Shown: positions 40,054 to 48,829 of the stretch, one piece after another
How the letters are laid out: each line of letters opens with the position of its first letter
Position numbering within the stretch: position 1 is the stretch's first letter
NCBI RefSeq assembly: GCF_040676775.1
Contig: NZ_JBFAPP010000008.1
Span: 248,001 to 312,000 of the forward strand
Source: Micromonospora_G sp040676775
GTDB lineage: Bacteria; Actinomycetota; Actinomycetes; Mycobacteriales; Micromonosporaceae
Length of the DNA stretch: 64,000 nucleotides
Direction of reading: 5' to 3'
The notes under the pieces: generated by a model
Databases searched by the model: none
What the model saw: the letters and a program-made list of their open reading frames with translations, nothing else
Told to the model about the DNA's origin: nothing
Position numbers and translations under genes: made by a program

Positions 40054-40860
40054 CTACCGAAACAGCGACTCCAGGTACACAGCCACCCCGTCAGCATCAT
40101 TCGACCCGACAACCACATCAGCCACCGCCACCACAGAAGGGTGCGCGTTGGCCACCGCCACTGCCCGGCCCGCCCAAGCCAGCATCGGCAGATCGTTCGG
40201 CATGTCACCGAACGCCACCACCTGATCGGCGGTCACCCCGTGCCGGGCGCAGAACCAGGCCAAGCCAGCCGCCTTGGTCACCCCGGCCGCGGAGATCTCC
40301 ACCAGCCCGGAGGACGACGAATGGGTCGCCTCGGCCAGTCCCGCCACGGCCCCCGCCACCACCTTGACGAAGACGTCCGGATCCTGGGTACCGGCGCGGG
40401 CGAGCAGCTTCACCGCCGGCACCGAGAAGAGTTCCTCCGGCGACTCGATGCTCCGGATCTCCCTCATGTCACCGTCCCACCGCAGCGGCCAGTCGACCTC
40501 GTGCCGCATCTGCCGGCCGTCGGTGATCTCGACCGCGAGGCGTACCCCGGGTACCTCGGCCCGAAGCCGGCGCGCCACCTCGGCGAGCAGGTCCGGTGCG
40601 AGTGGGTCGGCGCGCAGCACCAGGTCCTCGACCGGGTCGTACACCACGGCCCCGTTGGCGCAGATCGCCGGTACGGCCTCCCGGAGCTGGTCGTACACCC
40701 CTCGCAGCCAGCGGATGGGTCGGCCGGTGACCAGTACGACCCGCGCTCCCGCCGCCGCCGCGAGTTCGAGCGCGTCGGCGGTCCGTACGCTGACCGTCCG
40801 GTCCCCGCGCAGCAGGGTGCCGTCCAGGTCGGTGGCGATCAGTCGGGGCGGTTGATCCAT
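40054..40860 (-). CDS. HAD family hydrolase (Cof-type)
   Basis: The 268-residue protein has the HAD motif I DLDGTLLRGD, motif II VLVTGRP, motif III lysine (TKAAGLAWF) and motif IV GDMPNDLPML, matching Cof-type phosphatases with a C2 cap. It probably dephosphorylates sugar phosphates or cofactors; the substrate is unknown. Its ATG overlaps the stop of the next HAD gene upstream (TGATG), so the pair is coupled and may be a tandem duplicate, about 30% alike by eye. Confidence 0.93.
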   Translation of the reverse strand: MDQPPRLIATDLDGTLLRGDRTVSVRTADALELAAAAGARVVLVTGRPIRWLRGVYDQLREAVPAICANGAVVYDPVEDLVLRADPLAPDLLAEVARRLRAEVPGVRLAVEITDGRQMRHEVDWPLRWDGDMREIRSIESPEELFSVPAVKLLARAGTQDPDVFVKVVAGAVAGLAEATHSSSSGLVEISAAGVTKAAGLAWFCARHGVTADQVVAFGDMPNDLPMLAWAGRAVAVANAHPSVVAVADVVVGSNDADGVAVYLESLFR

Positions 40861-41681
40861 CAGTGCGACAGTAGTCGATCGAGGTAGACCGCGACCCCGT
40901 CCTCGTCGTTACGCAGGGTGATCTCGTCGGCGGTCGACCGGACCGTCGGGTGCGCGTTGGACACGGCGACCCGGCCCCAGCCGGCCCACTCGAACATCGG
41001 CAGGTCGTTGGGCATGTCGCCGAAGACCAGCACCTCGGCCGGGTCGACCCCGAGGGTGTCGGCCACCACGGCCAGCCCGGTGGCCTTGTCCACGCCGGGC
41101 GGGGTGATCTCGATGAAGCCCTGCCCGGCCTGGGTGACCGTGGCCTGTTCCGGTGGCACGATCCGGCGTGCCGCGTCGAGCAGCGCGTCCACGTCGTGAC
41201 CCGGCTTACGGGCGAAGGCCTTGATGACGTCGGTGGCGCAGCAGTCGAGTCGGGACCGGGCCTCGAACCTCTCCGGGTACGGCCAGGTGGGGTCGTAGTC
41301 TCCCCAGAGCGGCGCGTCGGTGGCCTCGAGCGCCTCCACCATCACCGTCAGCGGACCGACCTCGGCCTCCAGGGTGGCGAGCAGGGTGGCCAGCACGACA
41401 CCGGACAGCCGCTCGTCGCGCAGCACCACCGGACCGAGCGGGTCGGTCTGGTCGACCACCCAACCGCCGCCAGCCATCACCAGGAAGTCGGCGGCCCGGA
41501 TGTCGTTGCGGGTCAACTCGGCCAGGCGCGGTCCACGTCCGGTGGCGCCGACCACCGGGATGCCGGCGGCGCGCACCCGGTCGAGCACCTCGTGGGTGAA
41601 GGCCGACACGGTCTCGTCGCTGCGTACCAGGGTGCCGTCCAGGTCGGTGGCCACCAGCTTGGGTAGTCCGGGTCGCGGCAT
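40860..41681 (-). CDS. HAD family hydrolase (Cof-type), upstream paralogue
   Basis: The 273-residue protein has DLDGTLVRSDETVS (motif I), GATGRGPR (motif II), KATGLAVV (motif III) and FGDMPNDLPMFEW (motif IV), as in its neighbour. It is longer in the cap and includes ALWGDYDPTWPYPERFEARSRLDCC. ATG 41681 has GAGGAGG four bases upstream. The track frame to 42386 is an overlap with serS, not real. Confidence 0.92.
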   Translation of the reverse strand: MPRPGLPKLVATDLDGTLVRSDETVSAFTHEVLDRVRAAGIPVVGATGRGPRLAELTRNDIRAADFLVMAGGGWVVDQTDPLGPVVLRDERLSGVVLATLLATLEAEVGPLTVMVEALEATDAPLWGDYDPTWPYPERFEARSRLDCCATDVIKAFARKPGHDVDALLDAARRIVPPEQATVTQAGQGFIEITPPGVDKATGLAVVADTLGVDPAEVLVFGDMPNDLPMFEWAGWGRVAVSNAHPTVRSTADEITLRNDEDGVAVYLDRLLSH

Positions 41682-41887
41682 GATTCCTCCTCGCCCCGCC
41701 TCCTCCGCCGACCCGGTGGAACTGGTGACGTTTGTCCGGTTCCAGGGGTCTGTCCGTGGCGACGGGGGAGCAACCGTATCTCGCGGTGTGCTACGTGCCC
41801 ATGACTTCCGCGCTAATACTCCCGTACCAGCGGCTGGTGTGCCGATGGCCGGGCCGACCATCGACACACCCCGCAGGTCCGGCCAGG

Positions 41888-43147
41888 TCAGCGCGGTTCG
41901 AGGACGTCCCGTCCGCCGAGGTAGGGCTGGAGTGCCTTGGGTACGCGTACCGAACCGTCCGGTTGCTGGTGGTTTTCCAGGATCGGTACCAGCCAGCGGG
42001 TGGTCGCGAGCGTGCCGTTGAGTGTGGCGGCGAACTGCGGCTTGCCGTCCGCGTCCCGGTAGCGGATGTTCAGTCGCCGCGACTGGAAGGTGGTGCAGTT
42101 CGAGGTCGAGGTGACCTCCCGGTAGCGCCCCTGCGACGGCACCCACGCCTCGCAGTCGTACTTGCGGGCCGCACTCGACCCGAGGTCGCCGGCCGCCACG
42201 TCGATCACCCGGTACGGGATCTCGACCTTGGCCAGCATCTCCTCTTCCCAGGCCAGCAGCCGCAGGTGCTCCTCGTGCGCCTGCTCGGGGCGGCAGTAGG
42301 AGAACATCTCCACCTTGTCGAACTGGTGCACCCGCATGATCCCCCGGGTGTCCTTGCCGTACGAGCCGGCCTCGCGGCGGAAACACGACGACCAGCCGGC
42401 GTAGCGCTGCGGCTCGTCGTCCAGCTTCAGGATCTCCTCCGAGTGGTACGCGGCCAGCGGCACCTCACTGGTGCCGACCAGGAAGATGTCGTCCGCGTCC
42501 AGCCGGTAGACCTCGCTGGCGTGTGCGCCGAGGAAGCCGGTGCCCTCCATCGACTCCGGCTTCACCAGCGCCGGGGTGATGGCCGGGGTGAAGCCGTACT
42601 CGACGGCCTGGGCGATGGCGAGCTGGAGCAGGCCGAGTTGGAGCAGCGCGCCGACCCCGGTGAGGAAGTAGAACCGGCTGCCCGAGACCTTGGCGCCGCG
42701 TTCCATGTCGATCGCCCGCAGCGCCTCTCCGATTTCGAGGTGGTCCTTCGGGTTGTCGATCGCCGGTCGCTCGCCGACCTCGCGCAGCACGACATAGTCG
42801 TCCTCGCCGCCGGGCGGGGCGCCCGACTCGACCACGTTCGGAACCGCGAGCTGGGCCCGGCGCAGCGCCGCGTCCGCCTCCGAGGTGGCGGTTTCGGCCG
42901 CCTTCACCTCGCCCGAGAGCTCCTTCGTACGCGCCAGCAGCGCGGTCCGCTCGTCCCCGGTGGCCTTGGGCATCTGCTTGCCGAGTTGTTTCTGCTCGGC
43001 CCGGAGTGCCTCGAACCGCCCGACTGCGGCCCGGCGCTGCTCGTCGGCGCGGAGCAGGTCGTCGACGACCGACTCGGACTCGCCACGGGCACGCTGGCTG
43101 GCACGGACGGTTTCCGGTTCGTCGCGAAGCAGACGCAGGTCAATCAC
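41888..43147 (-). CDS. serS: Seryl-tRNA synthetase
   Basis: The class II enzyme charges tRNA-Ser. The 419-residue protein has an N-terminal coiled-coil arm (residues 30-105), then motif 2 around YAGWSSCFRREAGSYGKDTRGIMRVHQFDKVEMF, motif 3 LNGTLATTRWLVPILENHQ, and the serine-site STSNCTTFQSRRLNIRY. Length is normal. GTG 43147 follows TAGGCT by eight bases with no ribosome binding site. No tRNA-Ser was seen nearby. Confidence 0.97.
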   Translation of the reverse strand: MIDLRLLRDEPETVRASQRARGESESVVDDLLRADEQRRAAVGRFEALRAEQKQLGKQMPKATGDERTALLARTKELSGEVKAAETATSEADAALRRAQLAVPNVVESGAPPGGEDDYVVLREVGERPAIDNPKDHLEIGEALRAIDMERGAKVSGSRFYFLTGVGALLQLGLLQLAIAQAVEYGFTPAITPALVKPESMEGTGFLGAHASEVYRLDADDIFLVGTSEVPLAAYHSEEILKLDDEPQRYAGWSSCFRREAGSYGKDTRGIMRVHQFDKVEMFSYCRPEQAHEEHLRLLAWEEEMLAKVEIPYRVIDVAAGDLGSSAARKYDCEAWVPSQGRYREVTSTSNCTTFQSRRLNIRYRDADGKPQFAATLNGTLATTRWLVPILENHQQPDGSVRVPKALQPYLGGRDVLEPR

Positions 43148-43155
43148 GGGAAGTG

Positions 43156-43161
43156 AGCCTA
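43156..43161 (-). promoter_or_regulatory. -10 element of serS
   Basis: Minus-strand TAGGCT, eight bases before the GTG start, without a ribosome binding site. A leaderless mRNA is likely. Confidence 0.55.
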
Positions 43162-43212
43162 CCGGGAAGGGCCGTCAGGCTTCACCGCGATATCTGCCCG
43201 GCGGGACCGGCG

Positions 43213-43313
43213 GCGCGAACCCGCACCTGGCGGCCGGACGGGTCGGGCGCAAACCCGCACCTGGCGGCCGGGACGGGTCGGGCGCAAACCCGCACCTGGC
43301 GGCCGGGACGGGC
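43213..43313. repeat. Three 34-35-bp tandem repeats upstream of serS
   Basis: The core CCCGCACCTGGCGGCCGG starts at 43220, 43254 and 43289. The copies are contiguous, so this is not a CRISPR. They begin about 30 bases after the stop of the upstream membrane-protein gene. Confidence 0.8.
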
Positions 43314-43344
43314 CGGACGGGTGGCCGGGTTTCGGCGACCGGCC

Positions 43345-44112
43345 TCAGCGGGCTTCCGGCGGTTCGGGTGAGGCGAACGGGGTGGTCGGGCCGACGGTCA
43401 GGTCCCGCGGCACGTCGTCCAACTCGTCGTCGGGCGTACCCGTGCCCGGTTGGCGACGCCAGGAGAAGACGGGCTCGGGCTCCGCCTGTTCGGGGCCGTC
43501 CGCTTCGGTGGCGGGTGGGCCGGGCGACGTCGCCTCGGGTACGAGCAGCCGACCGGCGAGGTACAGGGCTGCCCCGAGCAGCGCCGTGCCGACGTACGCC
43601 ATGACCAGGCCGCGGCCGTATTCGATGCGCAGGCCGGTGTCCTCGCCGAGTCCGAGCCGGGCGATGTTGTCCAGGGTCAGCGACGCGGCGACGAGTATCG
43701 CGAGCACCGTACCGGTGATGGCCAGGCCGACCACCCGGACGTTGCGCCGTACGGCGGTCGTCCCGAAGATCACCAGTGCCAGGCAGCCGACGATGCCGAA
43801 GACGCCGAACAGGTACGCGGCGCCGAAGTTGGTCGAGTCGGTGACGCCGATCGGGGTCCGGCCGACGGTCCCGCCCCCGTCCGGGCCGAAGTTGGGCACC
43901 CGCATGACCGTCCACTCGCCGACCAGCGAGGCGAAGACGGCAACCGCGCCGATCCCGGCGACCACCGGCACCAGCCGGGGGTCCCGCGTGAGGCGGGCCA
44001 ACAGGTCACCACGGCGGCGGGGTCGCTGCGGTTCGTCCTGGTCGCCCCATTCGACCATGGCGACGCCTTCCGACCGTACGTCCTGCCGGGGAATCGGGTA
44101 CTCCTGGGACAT
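43345..44112 (-). CDS. Membrane protein of unknown function
   Basis: The 255-residue protein has about four membrane helices in residues 45-185 (VVAGIGAVAVFASLVGEWTVM, FGVFGIVGCLALVIFGTTAV, VVGLAITGTVLAILVAAS, AYVGTALLGAALYLAGRLL). An acidic tail (ATEADGPEQAEPEPVFSWRRQPGTGTPDDELDD) follows. No family is recognised. ATG 44112 has AAAGGG seven bases upstream. The tandem repeats at 43213-43313 follow. Confidence 0.8.
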   Translation of the reverse strand: MSQEYPIPRQDVRSEGVAMVEWGDQDEPQRPRRRGDLLARLTRDPRLVPVVAGIGAVAVFASLVGEWTVMRVPNFGPDGGGTVGRTPIGVTDSTNFGAAYLFGVFGIVGCLALVIFGTTAVRRNVRVVGLAITGTVLAILVAASLTLDNIARLGLGEDTGLRIEYGRGLVMAYVGTALLGAALYLAGRLLVPEATSPGPPATEADGPEQAEPEPVFSWRRQPGTGTPDDELDDVPRDLTVGPTTPFASPEPPEAR

Positions 44113-44243
44113 GGCCGTGCCCTTTCCGGGTAAGCGCGGTCCTCGCCGCATCATGACACAGCTTCCTGACCTCGCCCAGGAACGCCACCTGCGCTGTGTC
44201 CATGGTCCCGCCCCGCTTCGTCGCATCGCCGGCCGGTTTGCAC

Positions 44244-44259
44244 TAGCGTCGTGGTCATG
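44244..44259 (+). promoter_or_regulatory. Apparent leaderless promoter of OsmC gene
   Basis: TAGCGT (44244-44249) ends seven bases before ATG 44257. Confidence 0.5.
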
Positions 44260-44688
44260 CCTATCCGTACTGCGTCCGCCCGCTGGCAGGGCAACCTGAC
44301 CGAAGGTTCCGGCACGATCCGCACCGGCAACGGCGGGATCGAGGGGAACTACTCATTCAAGTCCCGGTTCCAGGAGGGCGAGGGGACCAACCCCGAGGAG
44401 CTGATCGGCGCGGCTCACGCCGGCTGCTTCTCGATGGCCTTCTCCAAGGGTCTGGCCGACGCCGGGTTCACCCCGACCTCGGTGGAGACCACGGCAAAGG
44501 TCCACCTGGACAAGACCGACGGCGGATTCTCCGTCACCCGGATCGACCTCGAGACCGTCGGCGACGTGCCGGGCATCGACGAGGCCGAGTTCCAGAAGCA
44601 GGCCGAGAGCGCCAAGGCCAACTGCCCGATTTCCCGGCTGCTCTCTCCGGGCGCCGAGATCTCCCTGGTCGCCCGCCTCTCCGCCTGA
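44257..44688 (+). CDS. OsmC family peroxiredoxin
   Basis: The 143-residue protein matches OsmC/Ohr-type hydroperoxide reductases. The two redox cysteines are in AAHAGCFSMAFSK and AESAKANCPISRLL, and GTNPEELIGAA is the family entry motif. It likely reduces organic hydroperoxides in the cytoplasm. A leaderless-type -10 element precedes ATG 44257. Confidence 0.94.
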   Translation: MPIRTASARWQGNLTEGSGTIRTGNGGIEGNYSFKSRFQEGEGTNPEELIGAAHAGCFSMAFSKGLADAGFTPTSVETTAKVHLDKTDGGFSVTRIDLETVGDVPGIDEAEFQKQAESAKANCPISRLLSPGAEISLVARLSA

Positions 44689-44833
44689 TCCGACCGGCTG
44701 GTCCGAGCCGCCGAGCGCGGTGTTCACGGCACGCCCGTACGCGTCGGCAGACCGACGGGTACGGCTGCCGGGGCACCGCGCTCACCCGTACCGGGTGCTC
44801 GACGACCGGTGGGTGCTCCGCCGATCGGGCACA

Positions 44834-45196
44834 ATGGTGAGCGTGCCGGTCGAGATGAGCCGCGAGCGTTTCGAAGAGCTGGTCGGCGAGGCACTCGACG
44901 AGGTGCCCGCGGAGCTGCTCCGCCTGATGAGCAACGTGGTGATCCTGGTCGAGGACTACTCGCCCGAGGGCGGGCCCGAGCTGCTCGGGCTCTACGAGGG
45001 GCACGCGCTGACCAGCCGCGGCTGGGACTACGCGGGCGTACTGCCCGACCGGATCTTCATCTACCGTTATCCGATCCTGCGCATCTGCCAGGACGACGAC
45101 GAGGTGATCGACGAGATCGCGGTCACCGTCGTACACGAGATCGCACACCACTTCGGCATCGACGACGAGCGCCTGCACGCCCTCGGCTGGGGCTGA
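44834..45196 (+). CDS. Minimal zincin metallopeptidase-like protein (PF06262)
   Basis: The 120-residue cytoplasmic protein ends with HEIAHHFGIDDERLHALGWG, the zinc-binding HExxH with the downstream His and Asp of this compact zincin family. It has SRERFEELVGEALDEVPAELL at the start. Protease activity is unproven in the family. The exact start is uncertain: ATG 44834 lies inside CACAAT, a possible -10, and a GTG at 44843 is seven bases downstream of that hexamer, consistent with a leaderless mRNA. Confidence 0.88.
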   Translation: MVSVPVEMSRERFEELVGEALDEVPAELLRLMSNVVILVEDYSPEGGPELLGLYEGHALTSRGWDYAGVLPDRIFIYRYPILRICQDDDEVIDEIAVTVVHEIAHHFGIDDERLHALGWG

Positions 45197-45273
45197 CCCG
45201 CCTCACGCGCGACCGGCCCCGTTTGCACCCGGTGCCTACCCTCGGGCAACAACCCCTACCAGGAGGAACACCC

Positions 45274-45996
45274 ATGCGCAGCGCGCTGTTCTCCGCGGAG
45301 AACCTGGAGAAGGAGTCCGACCAGCCCGGCCTGCGGCTGCAGAACTCCAAGATGCTGAAGATCGAGCTGAACGGCGAGGCGATGGCCCGCGTCGGCTCGA
45401 TGGTCGCGTACCAGGGACAGGTGCAGTTCCAGGCACTCGGTTCCGGCGGCCTCGGCAAGTTCCTCAAGCAGAAGCTCACCGGCGAGGGTGTGCCGCTGAT
45501 GAAGGTCACCGGCCGGGGCGATGTCTTCCTCGCCGACTACGCCAGTGACGTACACCTGATCGACCTCGAGCCCGGCGACGCGTTGTCGATCAACGGCTCC
45601 AGCGTGCTCGCCTTCGACTCCAGCCTCCAGTACGACATCAAGATGGTCGGCGGCGCCGGCATGGCCTCGTCGTCCGGCCTGTTCAACTGCGTGTTCACCG
45701 GCTACGGCCGGATCGCGATCACCACCAAGGGCACCCCGGTGGTGCTCAACGTGGACCAGCCGACCTACGTCGACCCGCAGGCGGCCGTCTGCTGGTCGGC
45801 GAGCCTGCAGACCGGTTACCACCGGGCCGAGCAGCTCGGGCTCGGCACCCTGCTCGGGCGGCGTACCGGGGAGGCGTTCACGATGAGTTTCGCCGGGCAG
45901 GGTTTCGTGGTCGTGCAGCCGTCGGAGGAGCCGCCGCTGCAGGGCAGCGGCCAGCAGGAACAGCAGGGCGGGCTGCTCGGCGGTCTGCTGAGCTGA
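45274..45996 (+). CDS. AIM24 family protein
   Basis: The 240-residue protein has the AIM24/TRAP-like fold pattern: MLKIELNGEAMARVGSMVAYQGQVQFQALG, LMKVTGRGDVFLADYASDVHLIDLE and LNCVFTGYGRIAITTKGTPVVLNV. Function in bacteria is unknown, and tail residues are Gln/Gly rich. AGGAGG seven bases before ATG 45274 marks the start clearly. It ends convergent with pheA. Confidence 0.92.
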   Translation: MRSALFSAENLEKESDQPGLRLQNSKMLKIELNGEAMARVGSMVAYQGQVQFQALGSGGLGKFLKQKLTGEGVPLMKVTGRGDVFLADYASDVHLIDLEPGDALSINGSSVLAFDSSLQYDIKMVGGAGMASSSGLFNCVFTGYGRIAITTKGTPVVLNVDQPTYVDPQAAVCWSASLQTGYHRAEQLGLGTLLGRRTGEAFTMSFAGQGFVVVQPSEEPPLQGSGQQEQQGGLLGGLLS

Positions 45997-46014
45997 ACCG
46001 GGCGGCACGAGCGC

Positions 46015-46040
46015 GCGGGGTGGCCGTACGGTCACCCCGC
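46015..46040. terminator. Hairpin between AIM24 and pheA genes
   Basis: GCGGGGTG (46015-46022) and CACCCCGC (46033-46040) form a perfect 8-bp stem between convergent genes. Confidence 0.55.
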
Positions 46041-46047
46041 CACGGGG

Positions 46048-47004
46048 TCAGCCGAGTTCGCCGGCCCGGAGCCGGTTGAGCCACGCGGTCGCGTCGGCGT
46101 AGTCGGCATCGCTGAGGCCCGGCGGCGCCGGCACCGGCGGTTCGTGCGGCGCCACCCCCCATCGGTGCCGGGGGTACGAGCCGAGGAACCGTACGTCGGC
46201 GCAGACCCGACGCAGTCCGCGCAGCGCCTCGCCGACCCGGTCGTCGGCGACGTGTCCGGTGCAGTCGAGGAAGAAGACGTAACGGCCAAGTGCCTCGCCC
46301 GTCGGGCGGGACTCGATCCGGGTGAGGTTCACCCCGCGTACGGCGAGTTCCATCAGCACCGCGAGCAGCGCGCCGACCCGGTCGTGGGCGATGAAGACGG
46401 CCAACGAGGTCACGTCGTCGCCGGTCGGCGGCGGAGGTGCGCTCGGCCGGGTGACCAGCACGAACCGGGTGACGGCGTCGCCGTGGTCCGCGATCTTCTC
46501 GGCCAGTACGGCCAGCCGCTGCCGGGTCACCCCGATCGGCGCGCAGATGGCGGCGTCCTGTTCACCGGCGGCGGCCGCGGCGGCGGCGGCCCCGTTCGAG
46601 AGCACGTCCAACACGCTGGCGTTCGGCAACTGCTCCCGGAGCCAGCCGCGGCACTGGGTGGACGCCTGCGGGTGGGCGGCGACGGTACGGATCTCGTCCA
46701 GCGACCGGCCCGGCCGGGCGGCCAGCACGAACTCGACCGGCAGCACCACCTCGCGGGCGATCATCAGGGGCTCGCCGTCGACGATCTCGTCGAAGGTCAC
46801 CCCGACCGCGCCGCCGATCGAGTTCTCCAGCGGCACCAGCGCCGCGTCTGCGTCGTCGAGCCGGACCGCGTCGAGTGCCTCCGGCACGCTGCGGGCCGGC
46901 GTACGGCTGCCGCGTACGGCTGCCGGCAGGGTGCGTAGTGCCTGCTCGGCGAAGGTGCCTTCGGGGCCGAGGTAGACGAACCGGGTCGGTGGTACACCGG
47001 GCAT
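46048..47004 (-). CDS. pheA: Prephenate dehydratase
   Basis: The enzyme turns prephenate into phenylpyruvate in phenylalanine synthesis. The 318-residue protein has YLGPEGTFAEQAL, VPLENSIGGAV, the catalytic TRF motif (DAVTRFVLV) and a C-terminal ACT domain with RIESRPTGEALGRYVFFLDCTGH, which binds phenylalanine for feedback inhibition. ATG 47004 lies seven bases after the minus-strand TAGGCT; that TAG is also the stop codon of the lipoprotein gene upstream. Confidence 0.96.
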   Translation of the reverse strand: MPGVPPTRFVYLGPEGTFAEQALRTLPAAVRGSRTPARSVPEALDAVRLDDADAALVPLENSIGGAVGVTFDEIVDGEPLMIAREVVLPVEFVLAARPGRSLDEIRTVAAHPQASTQCRGWLREQLPNASVLDVLSNGAAAAAAAAGEQDAAICAPIGVTRQRLAVLAEKIADHGDAVTRFVLVTRPSAPPPPTGDDVTSLAVFIAHDRVGALLAVLMELAVRGVNLTRIESRPTGEALGRYVFFLDCTGHVADDRVGEALRGLRRVCADVRFLGSYPRHRWGVAPHEPPVPAPPGLSDADYADATAWLNRLRAGELG

Positions 47005-47011
47005 GCGGTCC

Positions 47012-47017
47012 AGCCTA
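47012..47017 (-). promoter_or_regulatory. -10 element of pheA overlapping the lipoprotein stop codon
   Basis: Minus-strand TAGGCT; its first three bases are the TAG stop of the lipoprotein gene, and seven bases lie between it and the pheA ATG. Confidence 0.55.
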
Positions 47018-47602
47018 CGCACCCGTGGTGGGCGGGGGCGTGGTGTACCCGCCGGCAACCGGGGGCGGGGTTTCGCAGGCAGCGGTCTTGATCCCGGCGG
47101 GTGCGCCCGTACGCACCGGGATGCTGCACACGTCGGTGCCGGCGGTGACCAGGGTCAGTGCGGTGGCCGGTCCCTTCGACACCACCTGCCACGGGCCCCG
47201 GTCGCCGACCTGGACCACGGTGTACTGCCAGTCCCCGGCGCAGAGCGGACCCGGCGCCGGCACGGTGAGCTGGACCCCGCGCGGGATGCCGCTGGACGAG
47301 CGGCGGAGCAGGGAGACCACCTGGTCGGCGGTTGGTTTGCCCTGGCATGCGACGGCGGTGTCCTCGCCGAACAGCGGCGTCGGGGTCGGCCAGGCGCCGG
47401 GCGTCGGGGCGCGGGTCCCCGGTGTGACCGGGCTGCCGGTCGGGGTGGGATGTGCGGTGGCCGGCGAGGGCAGTTCGCTGCCGGGCGGCTTGCGCAACTC
47501 CGGTGGGGTGCCGCAGCCGGCCAGGGCGAGAGCACCGACGAGCAGACCGCTGGCGACGAGCCGGCGGGCCACGGTGGTACGTGAGGATGGTGCGCGGAGC
47601 AC
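47015..47602 (-). CDS. Lipoprotein
   Basis: The 195-residue protein has a signal peptide with lipobox LALAGC (cysteine at about 30), a Thr/Pro-rich spacer (PTPTGSPVTPGTRAPTPGAWPTPTP), and a compact extracellular domain with four further cysteines. The family is not recognised. GTG 47602 follows AAGGA. Confidence 0.82.
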   Translation of the reverse strand: MLRAPSSRTTVARRLVASGLLVGALALAGCGTPPELRKPPGSELPSPATAHPTPTGSPVTPGTRAPTPGAWPTPTPLFGEDTAVACQGKPTADQVVSLLRRSSSGIPRGVQLTVPAPGPLCAGDWQYTVVQVGDRGPWQVVSKGPATALTLVTAGTDVCSIPVRTGAPAGIKTAACETPPPVAGGYTTPPPTTGA

Positions 47603-47686
47603 GGGCCGATTCCTTGCGCCGGGGCGGAGAAGCCGATCAGTTGACCGGGCCTCATGCTATTGCCTGCGACGGGCGCTAGATAGATG

Positions 47687-47731
47687 TCAGCCGGAGACGT
47701 GACGTCCGGTATGGGCGCTCAGCCGGAGACG
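47687..47731. repeat. Direct repeat copying the stop codon of the ACT gene
   Basis: TCAGCCGGAGACG occurs at 47719-47731, where its first three bases are the ACT-gene stop, and again at 47687-47699, 32 bases further downstream. Confidence 0.75.
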
Positions 47732-48108
47732 CGGTGCCCGGCGTGGGTCAGCGTCGCCAGTGCCTCGGCGAGTCGGACCGCCGGCACCATCAGGTAGTCG
47801 GTGTCGTACGTCGAGAACGCGAAGATGTTGACCCGCGCGTCGGCGAGCGGTACGACCAGCGAGGCGAGGATCCCGGTCAGGGCCATGTCGAGCGGGCCGG
47901 CCACCTGCAGGCAGCGCCACGGCGTTTCGACGGTGGCCTCGATCGGTGCCCGGTCCGACCGACAGATGATCGACACCTCGTCGGCGGTCCAGGTCACCGA
48001 CAGCACGCCGGAGTCTGGCGTAGCACTCAGCAGGCCGGCGGGGAGCGACGAGCCGGCCGGCAGCCGGCACACCGCGTACTCCTCCGGAAGCAGAGCGATA
48101 TCCAACAT
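47719..48108 (-). CDS. ACT domain-containing protein
   Basis: The 129-residue protein has two ACT-like halves: LPEEYAVCRLPAGSSLPAGLLS and DMALTGILASLVVPLADARVNIFAFSTYDTDYLMVP. This arrangement resembles the ACT_7/CASTOR-type sensors. It probably binds an amino acid; which one is unknown. ATG 48108 is the start. Its stop is inside a direct repeat. Confidence 0.85.
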   Translation of the reverse strand: MLDIALLPEEYAVCRLPAGSSLPAGLLSATPDSGVLSVTWTADEVSIICRSDRAPIEATVETPWRCLQVAGPLDMALTGILASLVVPLADARVNIFAFSTYDTDYLMVPAVRLAEALATLTHAGHRVSG

Positions 48109-48184
48109 GAGGGCACCTTACGGGGAGCCTGGTCTACCTCCCAACTCCTTACCGTGCGGCGAGCGACACAGTGGGTCGGTTGGT

Positions 48185-48646
48185 TCAGACCTTGGCGAAG
48201 AAGGTGAGGGAGCCGGCGACCGCCCCCGCGACCAGCAGCGGCGTCGAGATCGCGTCCACCGTCGCATCGGTTGTCGGGCTGGTGCCGGCCTGCACCCGAA
48301 GCAGGCCGCGGGTGAGTCGGCCGGAGCTGAGCGCGAGCAGCGGCGGAATCTTGTCGACCTCCTGCTCGTTCAACTCGCCCCTGGCGGCGGTGAAGTCGAG
48401 CAACCGCAGTTCGCCGTCGAGCAGCGGATGGCCCACCACCTCCGCCGGGGCGCTGAGGCCGAGCAGGGTGCAGCACGAGTCGGAGATGGCGGTGATCGTC
48501 GTACGCAGGTCGATGAGGAGACAAGCCTCGGCGGCCAGGGAGACGCTGGCGGACCAGTTGGCGAAGCTGTCGGACTCGTGATCCGCCGAGGTCCCGGTGG
48601 CCTGTGGCACGAACGCCTCGGTGAGTGAGAGTTCGACGTGGGCCAC
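48185..48646 (-). CDS. PAS-like domain protein
   Basis: The 153-residue protein has LAAEACLLIDLRTTITAISDSCCTLLGLSAPAEVVGHPLLDG, which is typical of a PAS-domain entry, then a less clear C-terminal half. It ends LTFFAKV and carries no effector domain, so it may sense a ligand and act through a partner. GTG 48646 has AGGAGG four bases upstream. Confidence 0.7.
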   Translation of the reverse strand: MAHVELSLTEAFVPQATGTSADHESDSFANWSASVSLAAEACLLIDLRTTITAISDSCCTLLGLSAPAEVVGHPLLDGELRLLDFTAARGELNEQEVDKIPPLLALSSGRLTRGLLRVQAGTSPTTDATVDAISTPLLVAGAVAGSLTFFAKV

Positions 48647-48829
48647 CGCGCCTCCTATGCAACTTCACCAGTCGGACCCACGCTAGCCGACCGCGACGGT
48701 TCGGTGCTTACCCCCGGTGGGGCCGTCGCGACGGCGAGCCATGACAGCGCGCGGTCCAGGGCAGGGCCGAGCGATGCCACGGGGGCGAAAGCGGACTCCC
48801 GCCCCGATAGGTGACGTTGGCTGGTGACG

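Noticed and set aside
41690..41887. tRNA gene next to serS
   Set aside because: No cloverleaf or T-loop GTTCNANNC sequence found in the gaps around serS.
43213..43313. Possible CRISPR array
   Set aside because: The three 34-35-bp copies are contiguous with no variable spacers and no cas genes are present.
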